From contig DATKYK010000021.1 of assembly GCA_035528575.1 (NCBI GenBank), forward strand, positions 62,001-126,000: a stretch of 64,000 nt of DNA, in the 5' to 3' direction. A program made the position numbers and the translations under genes. A model generated the notes under the pieces. It was not told where the DNA came from. It was given only the letters and a program-made list of their open reading frames with translations, and searched no databases. Shown piece after piece: positions 35,119 through 43,493 of the stretch (its first letter is position 1; every line of letters begins with the position of its first letter). Source of the stretch: Dehalococcoidia bacterium. Its GTDB lineage: Bacteria > Chloroflexota > Dehalococcoidia > E44-bin15.

Positions 35119-36345
35119 TTAGTGTATAACTATTCTCCTCATTCGGATAACGAAGCGCTTGAGGGTTTCGCTGAGTCCGCGATTTTGCCAGCTTTCCTCG
35201 CCTGTGTGCTTCTTGGAACCCCAGAGTGCCAGGCCAACGCTGGTGGCGTAGGCCGGGTCGGGTAGGATATCAGTGATACCGTAAACGCCGGTGGGCACGC
35301 CGACACGCACCGGCAATCCCAGCACCTCTCGTCCCATTGTTTCTATTCCCCTAAGATTGGCGCAGCCCCCGGTGAGCACCAGCCCTGCGGGTACACTCTT
35401 GACATGATCTGAGGGTAGCTCTAAAGCGATCAAGTTTAGAATCTCCTCCATCCGTGCCCTGATTATATCATTGAGGTCTTGATAGGAGACGCCGTAGCCG
35501 TTCTCCATACCCATCATAGTATTAGCTTCTTCCTCTTCGCCATTGTAGAGGGGCATCACGGTGCCATACTTCCGCTTCATCACCTCAGCGACGTCAAAGG
35601 GTAGCCCCAGACCAATAGCGATGTCCCGGGTAAGCTGATAGCCCGCCACGGGGAGGATGGAGGTGTGACAGATGCTGCCCTCCTTGAAGATAGCGATGTC
35701 TGTGGTGCCACCGCCAATATCGGCGAGGACTACTCCTGCGTCCCGCTCGTCGGGCCTTATCACCGCCTGGGCGCTGGCCAGCGGTTCCAGAATCAGATCT
35801 TCGATTTCAAGGCCTGCGCCCCGGATGCACTTGACCAGGTTCTGGACAGAGCTTACGGCAGCGGTTATGACGTGGGTTTCCACATCCAGCCTGAAGCCGT
35901 GCATCCCAACCGGATTCTTAACGCCGACCTGACCATCTAGGGCGTAGCCCCTGGGGATAACGTGGAGCAGCTTCCGGTCGTTAGGGACGGTGAAGGTGCG
36001 GGCGGAACGGAGGACACGCTTCAGGTCATCCGAGCGCACCAGACGGTCACCACGAGAGATAGAGACCACCCCTTTTCTATTGAGGGAGGTTATATGCCTG
36101 CCGGTGACACCCACATATGCCGATTCCATTCTGAACCCGCTGGCCTGCTCTGCCTTGCGCACTGAACTACGTATCGACTCCCTTGCCTCAGTGATATTCA
36201 CCACCAGACCCTTGTGTAGGCCCCTGCTGTGGGTAACACCAACCCCCAGAACCTGGAGGTCCCCGCCATGGCCGGCTTTAGCCATGATGCTGCAGACCTT
36301 GGTGGTTCCCACATCGATACAAGAAATTATTTCGCTCTTTGCCAT
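35119..36345 (-). CDS. ftsA: cell division protein FtsA
   Basis: A 408 aa actin-like ATPase that anchors FtsZ to the membrane. It shows SCIDVGTTKVCS (phosphate 1), the 1C SHS2-type insertion, VLADIGGGTTDIAIF (phosphate 2) and LTGGCANLRG (adenosine motif). The C terminus (LKRFVIRMRRIVIH) is basic and amphipathic, as needed for membrane binding. AAAGGAGGAGG precedes the ATG. No ftsQ, ftsW or mur genes lie upstream, unlike the usual arrangement. Confidence 0.94.
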   Translation of the reverse strand: MAKSEIISCIDVGTTKVCSIMAKAGHGGDLQVLGVGVTHSRGLHKGLVVNITEARESIRSSVRKAEQASGFRMESAYVGVTGRHITSLNRKGVVSISRGDRLVRSDDLKRVLRSARTFTVPNDRKLLHVIPRGYALDGQVGVKNPVGMHGFRLDVETHVITAAVSSVQNLVKCIRGAGLEIEDLILEPLASAQAVIRPDERDAGVVLADIGGGTTDIAIFKEGSICHTSILPVAGYQLTRDIAIGLGLPFDVAEVMKRKYGTVMPLYNGEEEEANTMMGMENGYGVSYQDLNDIIRARMEEILNLIALELPSDHVKSVPAGLVLTGGCANLRGIETMGREVLGLPVRVGVPTGVYGITDILPDPAYATSVGLALWGSKKHTGEESWQNRGLSETLKRFVIRMRRIVIH

Positions 36346-36384
36346 CTACCTCCTCCTTTTGAGTTAATTTTTTTAACAGCCCTT

Positions 36385-36412
36385 TTTGTATCGAACCCTT
36401 TGTATCGAACCC
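36385..36412. repeat. 14-base tandem direct repeat upstream of ftsA
   Basis: TTTGTATCGAACCC occurs twice with no gap (36385-36398 and 36399-36412), 40-70 bases upstream of the ftsA ATG. It could be a paired protein-binding site. The rest of the gap 36346-36548 holds only an A/T-rich -10-like TATAAT (- strand, 36439-36434) without a good -35. Confidence 0.5.
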
Positions 36413-36548
36413 ATTACATCATGTCACCCCCTTATTATATTAGGCGGGGAGTGTCGCTGCCCATAACCTTGGGCTCGAAGCAGACGGTCTAATAATCCCG
36501 CCACTGGGCAGTACACTGTCCGATATTCCTTCCATAAATATAAAACCA

Positions 36549-37451
36549 CTAAATACGCTCAGCCACTCTCATTTTGGCACTGCGACTGCGCGGATTTGCC
36601 TGGATCTCGGTGTGTGAAGGGGTGACCACCCCTTTTACGATTAGTTTAAGCGTAGCATGATGACCACAGATGCAAACCGGCGTCCGTGGGGGGCAGAGAC
36701 AATCCTGTGACTCCCTCCTGAAGTAGTCCTTTACTAGCCGATCCTCCAGGGAGTGAAAGCTGATAACCACCAGCCGACCTCCTACCTTCAGTACATTGAG
36801 TGCCTGCTTAAGCGCTACCTTGAGGCGCTCCAGTTCCCGGTTTACTGCGATACGAAGTGCCTGAAATGTTCTGGTGGCGGGGTGAATCCTGCCCCGCTTG
36901 CCAACCGCCCTCACCACCGTGGCGGCAAGCTCAAGCGTGGTGTTTAGCGGTCGATTTTCAACTATAGATCTGGCTATCTCTCTCCCTTTATGCTCCTCGC
37001 CATACCTCTTGATAATGCGGGCAAGCTCCTCTTCAGGGAAGGTATTTACGATGGTCGCTGCAGTGAACTCCTGCGAGGGGTTAAAGCACATATTAAGAGG
37101 GGCTTCATGCTGGAAGCTGAAGCCCCTTGTGGTATCAGCGAGCTGGAATGACGACATGCCCAGGTCGAACAGGATTCCGTTTACCGGTTCAAAGCCAAAT
37201 CTGGAACAGATATCCGCCAGATTGGCGAAATCTTCATTGATTAAGATAGCCTTCTTGCCATAGGGGAGAAGCGTGGCCCGTGCCCGCTTGATGGCTTGTG
37301 GATCGGTATCGATACCCAAAACACGACCGCCGTGCTCCAGCACGGCGGTGGCATGTCCACCTTCACCGACGGTACAGTCGACGTACTGCCCTCCGAGCTT
37401 GACCTGGAGCGCCTCGATGGCCTCATTTAGCAAAACGGGGGTGTGTATCAC
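36549..37451 (-). CDS. rsmH: 16S rRNA (cytosine(1402)-N(4))-methyltransferase
   Basis: A 300 aa methyltransferase (MraW) that modifies C1402 of 16S rRNA. It has HTPVLLNEAIEAL, the SAM motif DCTVGEGGHA, GILFDLGMSSFQL, RTFQALRIAVNREL and the closing SFHSLEDR region. Its start overlaps the mraZ stop by four bases. It is followed after about 200 bases by ftsA, without the peptidoglycan genes that normally separate them. Confidence 0.95.
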   Translation of the reverse strand: MIHTPVLLNEAIEALQVKLGGQYVDCTVGEGGHATAVLEHGGRVLGIDTDPQAIKRARATLLPYGKKAILINEDFANLADICSRFGFEPVNGILFDLGMSSFQLADTTRGFSFQHEAPLNMCFNPSQEFTAATIVNTFPEEELARIIKRYGEEHKGREIARSIVENRPLNTTLELAATVVRAVGKRGRIHPATRTFQALRIAVNRELERLKVALKQALNVLKVGGRLVVISFHSLEDRLVKDYFRRESQDCLCPPRTPVCICGHHATLKLIVKGVVTPSHTEIQANPRSRSAKMRVAERI

Positions 37452-37891
37452 TGGCGTGTCTCCATGCTCTCTAAGATCTGCCAGAAGTCCTTGGTGGCGG
37501 ACTCTTTCTGCTTCTCCCAGTGTTCCTTGCTCCAGATCTCGAGGTATTTATTTGCTCCTGCGACAACCAAACTGTCTTTGATATCAGCGTGCCGACGTAG
37601 CGGTGGCGGTAGCATCACCCGGCCCTGTTCGTCGAGTTCCATATCGAATGCGGAGGCGAATATAGCTCTATTCCTCTGCCGCAATTTACTAGGTTCGATG
37701 GGCCCGGAACCGTATTTTTCCGCGATCTCCTCCCATAACTGTGGTGGGTAGACATTGATACATTGTTCCGCCCCCATGTTAAGCACGATCCCATTCGCGA
37801 AGTGCTTGCGGAATTTAGGTGGGATGGCCACTCGCCCCTTAGGATCAATCTTGTACTCGAACTCGCCAAGAAACATATCTATCTTAATCAC
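37448..37891 (-). CDS. mraZ: transcriptional regulator MraZ
   Basis: A 147 aa AbrB-like double-domain regulator of the division cluster. Both repeat halves are clear: GEFEYKIDPKGRVAIPPKFR and ASAFDMELDEQGRVMLPPPLRRHA, each with a DxKGR/DxQGR turn. It normally represses its own operon. The upstream region has several TGG-containing short repeats (GTGGTA, AAAGTGG) that could be its sites, but this is not proven. First gene of the cluster on the - strand. Confidence 0.93.
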   Translation of the reverse strand: MIKIDMFLGEFEYKIDPKGRVAIPPKFRKHFANGIVLNMGAEQCINVYPPQLWEEIAEKYGSGPIEPSKLRQRNRAIFASAFDMELDEQGRVMLPPPLRRHADIKDSLVVAGANKYLEIWSKEHWEKQKESATKDFWQILESMETRQ

Positions 37892-37986
37892 CTAAAATTC
37901 TGTGGCATCAATTTTAGACACGCATTGTATCTGCGCTATTGCTAAGTTAATCACCAATATTACCACTTTTCTCCATGTTAAGACAG

Positions 37987-38016
37987 AATATACCACATCT
38001 TAACACATTTTGTCAA
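37987..38016 (-). promoter_or_regulatory. sigma70 promoter of mraZ
   Basis: On the - strand, TTGACA (38016-38011), an 18-base spacer and TATATT (37992-37987). It leaves a leader of about 90 bases before mraZ, which holds AAAGTGG and other possible MraZ repeats. Confidence 0.65.
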
Positions 38017-38045
38017 TACCTCTGCTATTGAATTTCCAGAACTCA

Positions 38046-38074
38046 TTTACAAGTAACCTTCTCTGTGGTATATT
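38046..38074 (+). promoter_or_regulatory. sigma70 promoter of a candidate RNA or the mogA leader
   Basis: TTTACA (38046-38051), a 17-base spacer and TATATT (38069-38074), each one mismatch from consensus. Divergent from the mraZ promoter, 30 bases away. Predicted start is near 38081, about 350 bases before the next gene. Confidence 0.6.
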
Positions 38075-38080
38075 AGCCAA

Positions 38081-38250
38081 AGCCGTTTTCTGTATTTGGT
38101 TAGGGCAGTAATTTATCTAGGATGGGTGGTAGAAGTTACCTCCCTGATGAAACCACGTGCTTAGAGTGGATACGTGCTGAGGGCAGGATTAATAGAATAC
38201 GTCTCTACCCATATGGAATGAGCATCGGCAGCGCCCACTTTTAACCTGCG
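38081..38250 (+). ncRNA. rod-like structured RNA candidate (6S-like or leader)
   Basis: After the promoter, nested complementary segments appear in the right order: GGTTA 38098/TAACC 38242, GGGC 38103/GCCC 38233, ATGGGT 38122/ACCCAT 38207, CCTCCCT 38139/AGGGCAGG 38180 and CACGT 38154/ACGTG 38172. They describe a single rod of about 150 bases with internal loops, the general form of 6S RNA. A leader or riboswitch of mogA is an alternative. I do not recognise a conserved Rfam motif. Between 38251 and 38434 there is only a short hairpin GAGAC-CAT-GTCTC. Confidence 0.4.
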
Positions 38251-38434
38251 ATGTATAATGTATATCTGGAGACCATGTCTCTATAAGGCTTGTTACATAA
38301 ACATGACCTTCTCATTACAGTGGGGAATTAGGGGCCATTGGAAACCTTATCTTAAGTCCAATTGTGGAGCCGTCATGCGATTATGACAGCGATTTTGGCA
38401 GCCTAGTGATGGAACTTATTCAAGCTTTTACTTT

Positions 38435-38947
38435 GTGGAACAGGCTCTATTAGAAATGTTTACCCTGGGCATACTAACCATCAGCGATAGGGGTTCGCGA
38501 GGGGAGCGAGAGGACGAGAGCGGCAGGGTAGTGAGGGAGCTACTTGGCGCTCTCGATGCTAACGTGGTAAAATATGAAGTTGTCCCCGATGAGGGGGATA
38601 TCATCTCAGCGAAGCTCGTGGATTGGGTCGATAAAGAGGGAATCGATCTCATTCTCACCACCGGGGGCACCGGGCCAAGTCGGCGCGATGTCACCCCGGA
38701 GGCAACGCTTGCTGTTCTGGAGCGGATGGCACCGGGGTTCGTCGAGGCGATGAGGGCTGAGAGCCTGAAAAAGACCAGCACAGCGATGCTCAGTAGGGCG
38801 GTGGCCGGTATCAGGGGAGGTAGCCTGATCATCAACCTCCCCGGTAGCCCCAGGGCGGTTGGCGAGTGCCTGGAGGTGATTTTACCCGCGCTACCCCATG
38901 CTATTGAGGTGCTCAAGGGCACGGCAGGGGAGTGTGGTGAGCGCTAA
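38435..38947 (+). CDS. MogA/MoaB family molybdenum cofactor protein
   Basis: A 170 aa protein that would adenylate molybdopterin before metal insertion. It shows LGILTISDRGSRGE, the molybdopterin-binding TTGGTGPSRRDVTPEA, and INLPGSPRAVGECL. Start is GTG 38435 or ATG 38456, both with weak ribosome binding sites; the second begins nearer the family start. No other Moco genes are nearby. A separate transcript from trmD is likely because the gap, though short (73 bases), has no overlap. Confidence 0.85.
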   Translation: MEQALLEMFTLGILTISDRGSRGEREDESGRVVRELLGALDANVVKYEVVPDEGDIISAKLVDWVDKEGIDLILTTGGTGPSRRDVTPEATLAVLERMAPGFVEAMRAESLKKTSTAMLSRAVAGIRGGSLIINLPGSPRAVGECLEVILPALPHAIEVLKGTAGECGER

Positions 38948-39020
38948 GGGCTTAGCCCGGGGCATTTGGTGAGTGCCGGAAAGCGAGATAACCGGGGGTG
39001 CTATGGCATAGGGGGCTGGA

Positions 39021-39761
39021 GTGCACATTCACATCTTGACCCTTTTCCCCAATATGTTCACCGCTCCTTTCGGTGAGAGCATCGTCAGGAGGGCCATAGA
39101 CCGCGGGCTGGTGCAGATTGCGATTTACAATATTCGAGACTACGCCACAGACAGGCATCATGTAGTCGATGATTCTCCCTACGGCGGTGGTCCCGGTATG
39201 GTGTTGAAGCCAGAGCCACTCTTCAAGGCAGTGGAGGCGGTACTGGGCGAAAAGGGGGAGTCCGGACTCCCGGTGCTACTGCTCACCCCGCAGGGTCGAC
39301 TTTTCGACCAACAGGCTGCTCAGGAGCTTGCTAGATATGGGGAGATGGTACTGATATGCGGACACTACGAGGGGGTAGATGAGCGGGTGCGGGAGCGCCT
39401 GGTCACCGATGAGATCAGTATCGGGGACTATATACTGAGCGGTGGGGAGCTTGCCGCCATGGTGGTGGTAGATGCCGTGGTGAGGCAACTGCCCGGTGTC
39501 CTGGGGTCGGAGGCATCGGTGGGTGAGGATTCCCACGTAGATGGGCTTTTGGAGTATCCCCAGTACACTCGCCCTCAGTCGTTTCGCGGGTGGGAGGTGC
39601 CTGAGGTATTGCTTTCGGGAAATCACGCCGCAATCGCCAGGTGGCGAAGGGAGCATTCGCTCCGGCGTACCATTAGGCGGCGCCCCGACTTGCTTGAGCG
39701 GGCAGCGCTGAGCGAGGAAGAGAGAAGATTGGTGGCTCGGATGGAAAGAGAGGAAGATTAA
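39021..39761 (+). CDS. trmD: tRNA (guanine(37)-N1)-methyltransferase
   Basis: A 246 aa SPOUT methyltransferase making m1G37 in tRNA. It begins with a GTG ([12 protein letters not shown]) and has the trefoil-knot sequences [11 protein letters not shown] and [17 protein letters not shown], plus the C-terminal [13 protein letters not shown]. The rplS gene follows with no gap, a classical arrangement. Confidence 0.95.
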   Translation: MHIHILTLFPNMFTAPFGESIVRRAIDRGLVQIAIYNIRDYATDRHHVVDDSPYGGGPGMVLKPEPLFKAVEAVLGEKGESGLPVLLLTPQGRLFDQQAAQELARYGEMVLICGHYEGVDERVRERLVTDEISIGDYILSGGELAAMVVVDAVVRQLPGVLGSEASVGEDSHVDGLLEYPQYTRPQSFRGWEVPEVLLSGNHAAIARWRREHSLRRTIRRRPDLLERAALSEEERRLVARMEREED

Positions 39762-40124
39762 ATGGAACTTGATACGCTGATTCCCGTTGCGCCGAATCTC
39801 AATATTCCCCAGGTCAGCCCTGGTGATACGCTGAAGGTGAGCATAAAGGTTGTGGAGGGGGAGCGGGTACGCATCCAGGTGTTCCAGGGGGTGGTGATCA
39901 GGGTGAGAAAGGGCGGCATCAATGCCAACTTCACGGTGAGGCGTATTGCCTATGGGGTTGGCGTGGAGCGAACCTTTTTCTTTCACTCCCCTTCAATGGA
40001 AAAGGTAGAGGTACTGAGACATGGCCAGGTAAAGCGTGCCAATCTCTACTACCTGCGCGGGCTCACCGCCAAGAAAGCGCGCATAAAGGAGAGAAGGCCG
40101 AAGGAAGAGCGTATCGTGAGATAG
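39762..40124 (+). CDS. rplS: 50S ribosomal protein L19
   Basis: A 120 aa ribosomal protein at the 30S/50S interface. Typical segments are [27 protein letters not shown] and [18 protein letters not shown], followed by the basic C terminus ([19 protein letters not shown]). The ATG abuts the trmD stop, and AGAGAGGAAG in the trmD end acts as ribosome binding site. Confidence 0.96.
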   Translation: MELDTLIPVAPNLNIPQVSPGDTLKVSIKVVEGERVRIQVFQGVVIRVRKGGINANFTVRRIAYGVGVERTFFFHSPSMEKVEVLRHGQVKRANLYYLRGLTAKKARIKERRPKEERIVR

Positions 40125-40156
40125 GGCAAAAAGGGGAGCGGTGCAAGAAAAAAGGG

Positions 40157-42586
40157 ATGAATTACGCTGAGGTGGCGGTGAATTCTCCGGGGGCACAGCG
40201 GCGAAGCTTCTGCTACGCTGTGCCCCCGGACATAATGGTGGGTCATGGGGTGTGGGTCCCCTTTGGCCCCGCGCTACTGCAGGGCGTTGTTCTTGAATTA
40301 ACCGAATACCCCTCGGTGGAGGATACCAGGGAGGTCGCTGGCCTTATCGATCCTCGTCCAATAATGTCCCCGCCCCAGGTAGAATTGGCCCGCTGGGTGA
40401 GCTCCAACTATCTCTCGCCCCTTTTCGATGCTGTTGCCCTGATGATGCCCCCCGGTTTTGAGCGGAGGGTGCTAACCTTTCTAACCCTGGCTTCTCACAC
40501 CTCTGAGAGCAGTATCTCCTGGCTTAACCCTGACCAGAGGGCGTTGCTTAACCTCGTCGGTAGAAAGGGTAAGGTTGAGGTAAGGGCGGTGGAAAAGGCC
40601 CTGGGCAAGAAAGGGGCGAGGGTGACTATCGGGCAGATGGTGCGAAAAGGGCTCATCAGGAAAACCAACGAGCTGGAGGGGCCCAGGGTGAGGCCAAAGA
40701 TGGTTCCCTATCTTCGCCTTGTTAATGGGGTGGTGCCGGAGATAACGAGCCTGCTCCAGTCAAGGAGAGCCTTAAAGCAGGCGGAGCTACTGAAGCTACT
40801 CGAATCCGGCCCTGTCCCCCTCACCGAAGCCAGAGAGCGCCTTGGAACCACCGCAGCGGTGGTGGCGGCGCTAAGGAGAAAGGGTCTGGTCGCAATCGAG
40901 CCGGTTCAGGTATATCGCGACCCGCTGGCAAATCGCGATTTCCCGCCCTCTCCAGCCCATACCCTGACCCCGGCGCAGCAGACCGCCTGGAACGAGGTCA
41001 AGGCAGCGCTCGCTCCGGGCATGGGGTTGAAAGCTGTGGGGAGGGTGAAAGATGTGCTGCCCGTTTTCCTGCTCCACGGGGTAGCCGGGAGCGGGAAGAC
41101 AGAGATCTACCTTCGAGCCCTGGAGCAGGCCATTGCCATCGGCAGGCGGGCGATCGTGCTGGTACCCGAGATTGCTCTTACCCCGCAGACCATCTCCCGC
41201 TTCGCCTCCCGCTTCCCGGGCAGGGTTGGTGTGCTCCACAGCAAACTTTCGGTAGGGGAACAGTTCGATGAGTGGTGGCGAATCAAGCAGGGTGATTTCG
41301 ATGTGGTCATCGGGTCGCGAGGGGCAATCTTCGCCCCGCAGCCTGAGCTGGGACTCATTGTTATAGATGAGGAGCATGAGTGGACCTACAAGCAGCAGGA
41401 GCAATCGCCACGCTACCATGCGCGCGATGTAGCCCTCAGGCTGGCAAAGCTCACCGGCGCGGTGGTTATTCTGGGCAGTGCCACGCCGGATGTAACCAGC
41501 TACTATCGGGGGCAGAGAGGCAACTATCGATTACTGGAGCTACCCGAGCGGATCTCTACGGGGGAGAAAAGGGTGCAGGTGGTCGATCTGCGTCAGGAAC
41601 TGAAGGAGGGAAATCGGAGCATCTTCAGCAGGTCGCTTACCCAGGGGATAAATCAGGCCTTGAACGCCAAGGAGCAGGTGATACTTTTCCTCAATAGGCG
41701 GGGAAGCGCCACCTTTGTACAGTGTCGCGACTGTGGCTATGTGCTGCGCTGCAGAAGATGCGATGTGTCCCTGACATATCACTCAGCCAGGGAGGACCTG
41801 GTCTGCCACCAGTGCAATTATCGCATGGCAGTGCCCCATGTTTGTCCTCAGTGTGGCGGCAAGCGGATCAAATTTCTGGGCACCGGCATCCAGAAGGTGG
41901 AGGAGGAACTCGGTCGTGCCTTCCCCCAGGCGAATCTGCTGCGCTGGGACCGCGATGTCACCGCGGGGAAGTATTCCCACGAGGATATCCTCAACCGATT
42001 TGTGTCCCATGAGGCAGATGTCCTCATTGGCACGCAAATGATCGCCAAGGGGCTGGATCTCCCCCTGGTCACCCTGGTGGGGGTGATCAACGCGGACGTG
42101 AGCCTGCACCTGCCTGATTTTCGCTCCGGTGAGCGTACCTTCCAGATCCTGACCCAGGTGGCTGGCAGGGCGGGGCGCGGCCCCTTGGGGGGGCAGGTTA
42201 TCGTGCAGAGCTACACCCCGGAACACTATGCCGTAAGTTGTGCCGCAAAACAGGACTATCTGTCTTTTTATGAAAAGGAGAGCTCCCTCCGCCGCCAGTA
42301 CCAAAACCCCCCGTTTAGCCGACTTACCCGCCTCCTCTACACAAACCCCAATAACGCCCTTTGCCAGAGAGAGGCCCAGAGAATGCACTGCCTGCTTAAG
42401 GGGGAACGGGACTCCTGGGGCATGGATGTCACCTTTATAGGGCCTTCCCCCGCCTTCATCACGCGGGTGCGCGGTCGGTATCGTTGGCAGATCATCCTGC
42501 GCGGCGATGACCCGGTGCGCCTGCTGGCTGGGGTTACCATTCCCCAGGGGTGGGTGGTCGACATCGATCCGGTGAGCCTGCTTTGA
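40157..42586 (+). CDS. priA: primosomal replication restart helicase PriA
   Basis: An 809 aa superfamily 2 helicase that reloads the replisome at stalled forks. The 3'-end-binding domain and a winged helix (residues about 1-270) are followed by Walker A GVAGSGKTE, the DEEH box in VIDEEHEWTYK, GSATPD, and two zinc sites built by C-D-C, C-R-R-C, C-H-Q-C and C-P-Q-C pairs. Motifs IGTQMIAKGLDLP and QVAGRAGRG close the helicase core. It follows rplS by 32 bases, probably in the same transcript. Confidence 0.94.
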   Translation: MNYAEVAVNSPGAQRRSFCYAVPPDIMVGHGVWVPFGPALLQGVVLELTEYPSVEDTREVAGLIDPRPIMSPPQVELARWVSSNYLSPLFDAVALMMPPGFERRVLTFLTLASHTSESSISWLNPDQRALLNLVGRKGKVEVRAVEKALGKKGARVTIGQMVRKGLIRKTNELEGPRVRPKMVPYLRLVNGVVPEITSLLQSRRALKQAELLKLLESGPVPLTEARERLGTTAAVVAALRRKGLVAIEPVQVYRDPLANRDFPPSPAHTLTPAQQTAWNEVKAALAPGMGLKAVGRVKDVLPVFLLHGVAGSGKTEIYLRALEQAIAIGRRAIVLVPEIALTPQTISRFASRFPGRVGVLHSKLSVGEQFDEWWRIKQGDFDVVIGSRGAIFAPQPELGLIVIDEEHEWTYKQQEQSPRYHARDVALRLAKLTGAVVILGSATPDVTSYYRGQRGNYRLLELPERISTGEKRVQVVDLRQELKEGNRSIFSRSLTQGINQALNAKEQVILFLNRRGSATFVQCRDCGYVLRCRRCDVSLTYHSAREDLVCHQCNYRMAVPHVCPQCGGKRIKFLGTGIQKVEEELGRAFPQANLLRWDRDVTAGKYSHEDILNRFVSHEADVLIGTQMIAKGLDLPLVTLVGVINADVSLHLPDFRSGERTFQILTQVAGRAGRGPLGGQVIVQSYTPEHYAVSCAAKQDYLSFYEKESSLRRQYQNPPFSRLTRLLYTNPNNALCQREAQRMHCLLKGERDSWGMDVTFIGPSPAFITRVRGRYRWQIILRGDDPVRLLAGVTIPQGWVVDIDPVSLL

Positions 42587-42637
42587 CAGGGAAGTGCCTC
42601 CTCCGCTATAATGTGGCAAATAGTCGAGGGGATCTGA

Positions 42638-43129
42638 ATGGCAGTCCTTCCCACGGTTACTTACCCCGACCCGGTGCTTCGCCGGAAAGCGAGACGTGTT
42701 ACGAGTATCGATGGGTCGATAGAGCGGCTCATCGATGACATGGTGGAGACCATGCGTGAGACCGGGGGTGTGGGGCTGGCAGCACCACAGGTGGGGATAT
42801 CGCTAAGGGTGGCTGTAATCGAGCTACCCGGGGAGGAAACCATAGTTCTGGTAAATCCCAAGATAGTGAAGCGTTCCGGGGAGCGCCAGGTTGAGGAGGG
42901 ATGCCTCAGCCTCCCTGGTTATCGGGGTGAGATCCAGCGCTCGATAAAGGTCATCGCTAAGGGGCTCGACCGATATGGGCGCGAGATTCGCATCAAAGGG
43001 GAGGGGCTCCTGGCACACGCCCTGGAGCACGAGATCGATCACCTGAATGGCACTCTATATATAGACCATCTGGAGAGTATTGATAAACTCTTCCCGGTGG
43101 CACCGGATGTGGAAACACCTGAGATATAG
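42638..43129 (+). CDS. def: peptide deformylase
   Basis: A 163 aa metalloenzyme that removes the formyl group from nascent proteins. All three motifs are intact: GVGLAAPQV, EEGCLSLPG and HALEHEIDHLNG. GAGGGG lies before the ATG. It is downstream of priA, as often seen, 51 bases away. Confidence 0.95.
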   Translation: MAVLPTVTYPDPVLRRKARRVTSIDGSIERLIDDMVETMRETGGVGLAAPQVGISLRVAVIELPGEETIVLVNPKIVKRSGERQVEEGCLSLPGYRGEIQRSIKVIAKGLDRYGREIRIKGEGLLAHALEHEIDHLNGTLYIDHLESIDKLFPVAPDVETPEI

Positions 43130-43138
43130 TTTCGCGAT

Positions 43139-43217
43139 TTTTCGAGCCTTACCGGGCGCTTTTTAGGGACTTCTTAAAAGAAGAGTCCCACCGCTATTTT
43201 CGAACTTTACCAGGCGT
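43139..43217 (+). repeat. direct repeat pair flanking a hairpin
   Basis: Units 43139-43159 and 43197-43217 share 17 of 21 bases (TTTTCGA...TTACC...GGCG); all four differences are transitions. Between them is a hairpin GGGACT...AGTCCC (43166-43189). Function unknown; in the 364-base gap between def and the CCA gene. Confidence 0.45.
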
Positions 43218-43263
43218 GTTTGGCAACCGGGGGTTTCATAAAAAGGTAAGCCTGGCTCCTGCC

Positions 43264-43284
43264 AGCCTGCGGAAGGCTCTTTTT
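43264..43284 (+). terminator. probable rho-independent terminator after def
   Basis: AGCCT/AGGCT stem with a short loop followed by CTTTTT (43279-43284), on the + strand 135 bases after the def stop. Confidence 0.5.
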
Positions 43285-43493
43285 GTGGGTTTACTGCGTA
43301 GGAGGATAGAGCGCTGCGGTACTTCCTTACGGAAATCGGCGTCATTTCTTGAGTACTCCAAGGGGAGCTGCAGGGCTTGGGAAATGGCATTCTCGAATAA
43401 GGTAATGAGACGTTTGCTTTTGCAACCAAGTAAATAGGTGGGTTTTTAAATTTAATCGGTCAGGCACTTCTAAAACGGTTTTTTGGTATAGGG

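Noticed and set aside
39276-39986. Open frame of 236 codons on the - strand over trmD/rplS
   Set aside because: Antisense of two clearly real genes; low-complexity His/Pro-rich product.
41783-42619. Long open frame on the - strand inside priA (278 codons)
   Set aside because: It is the antisense shadow of a G+C-rich gene; no family resemblance, whereas PriA motifs are intact.
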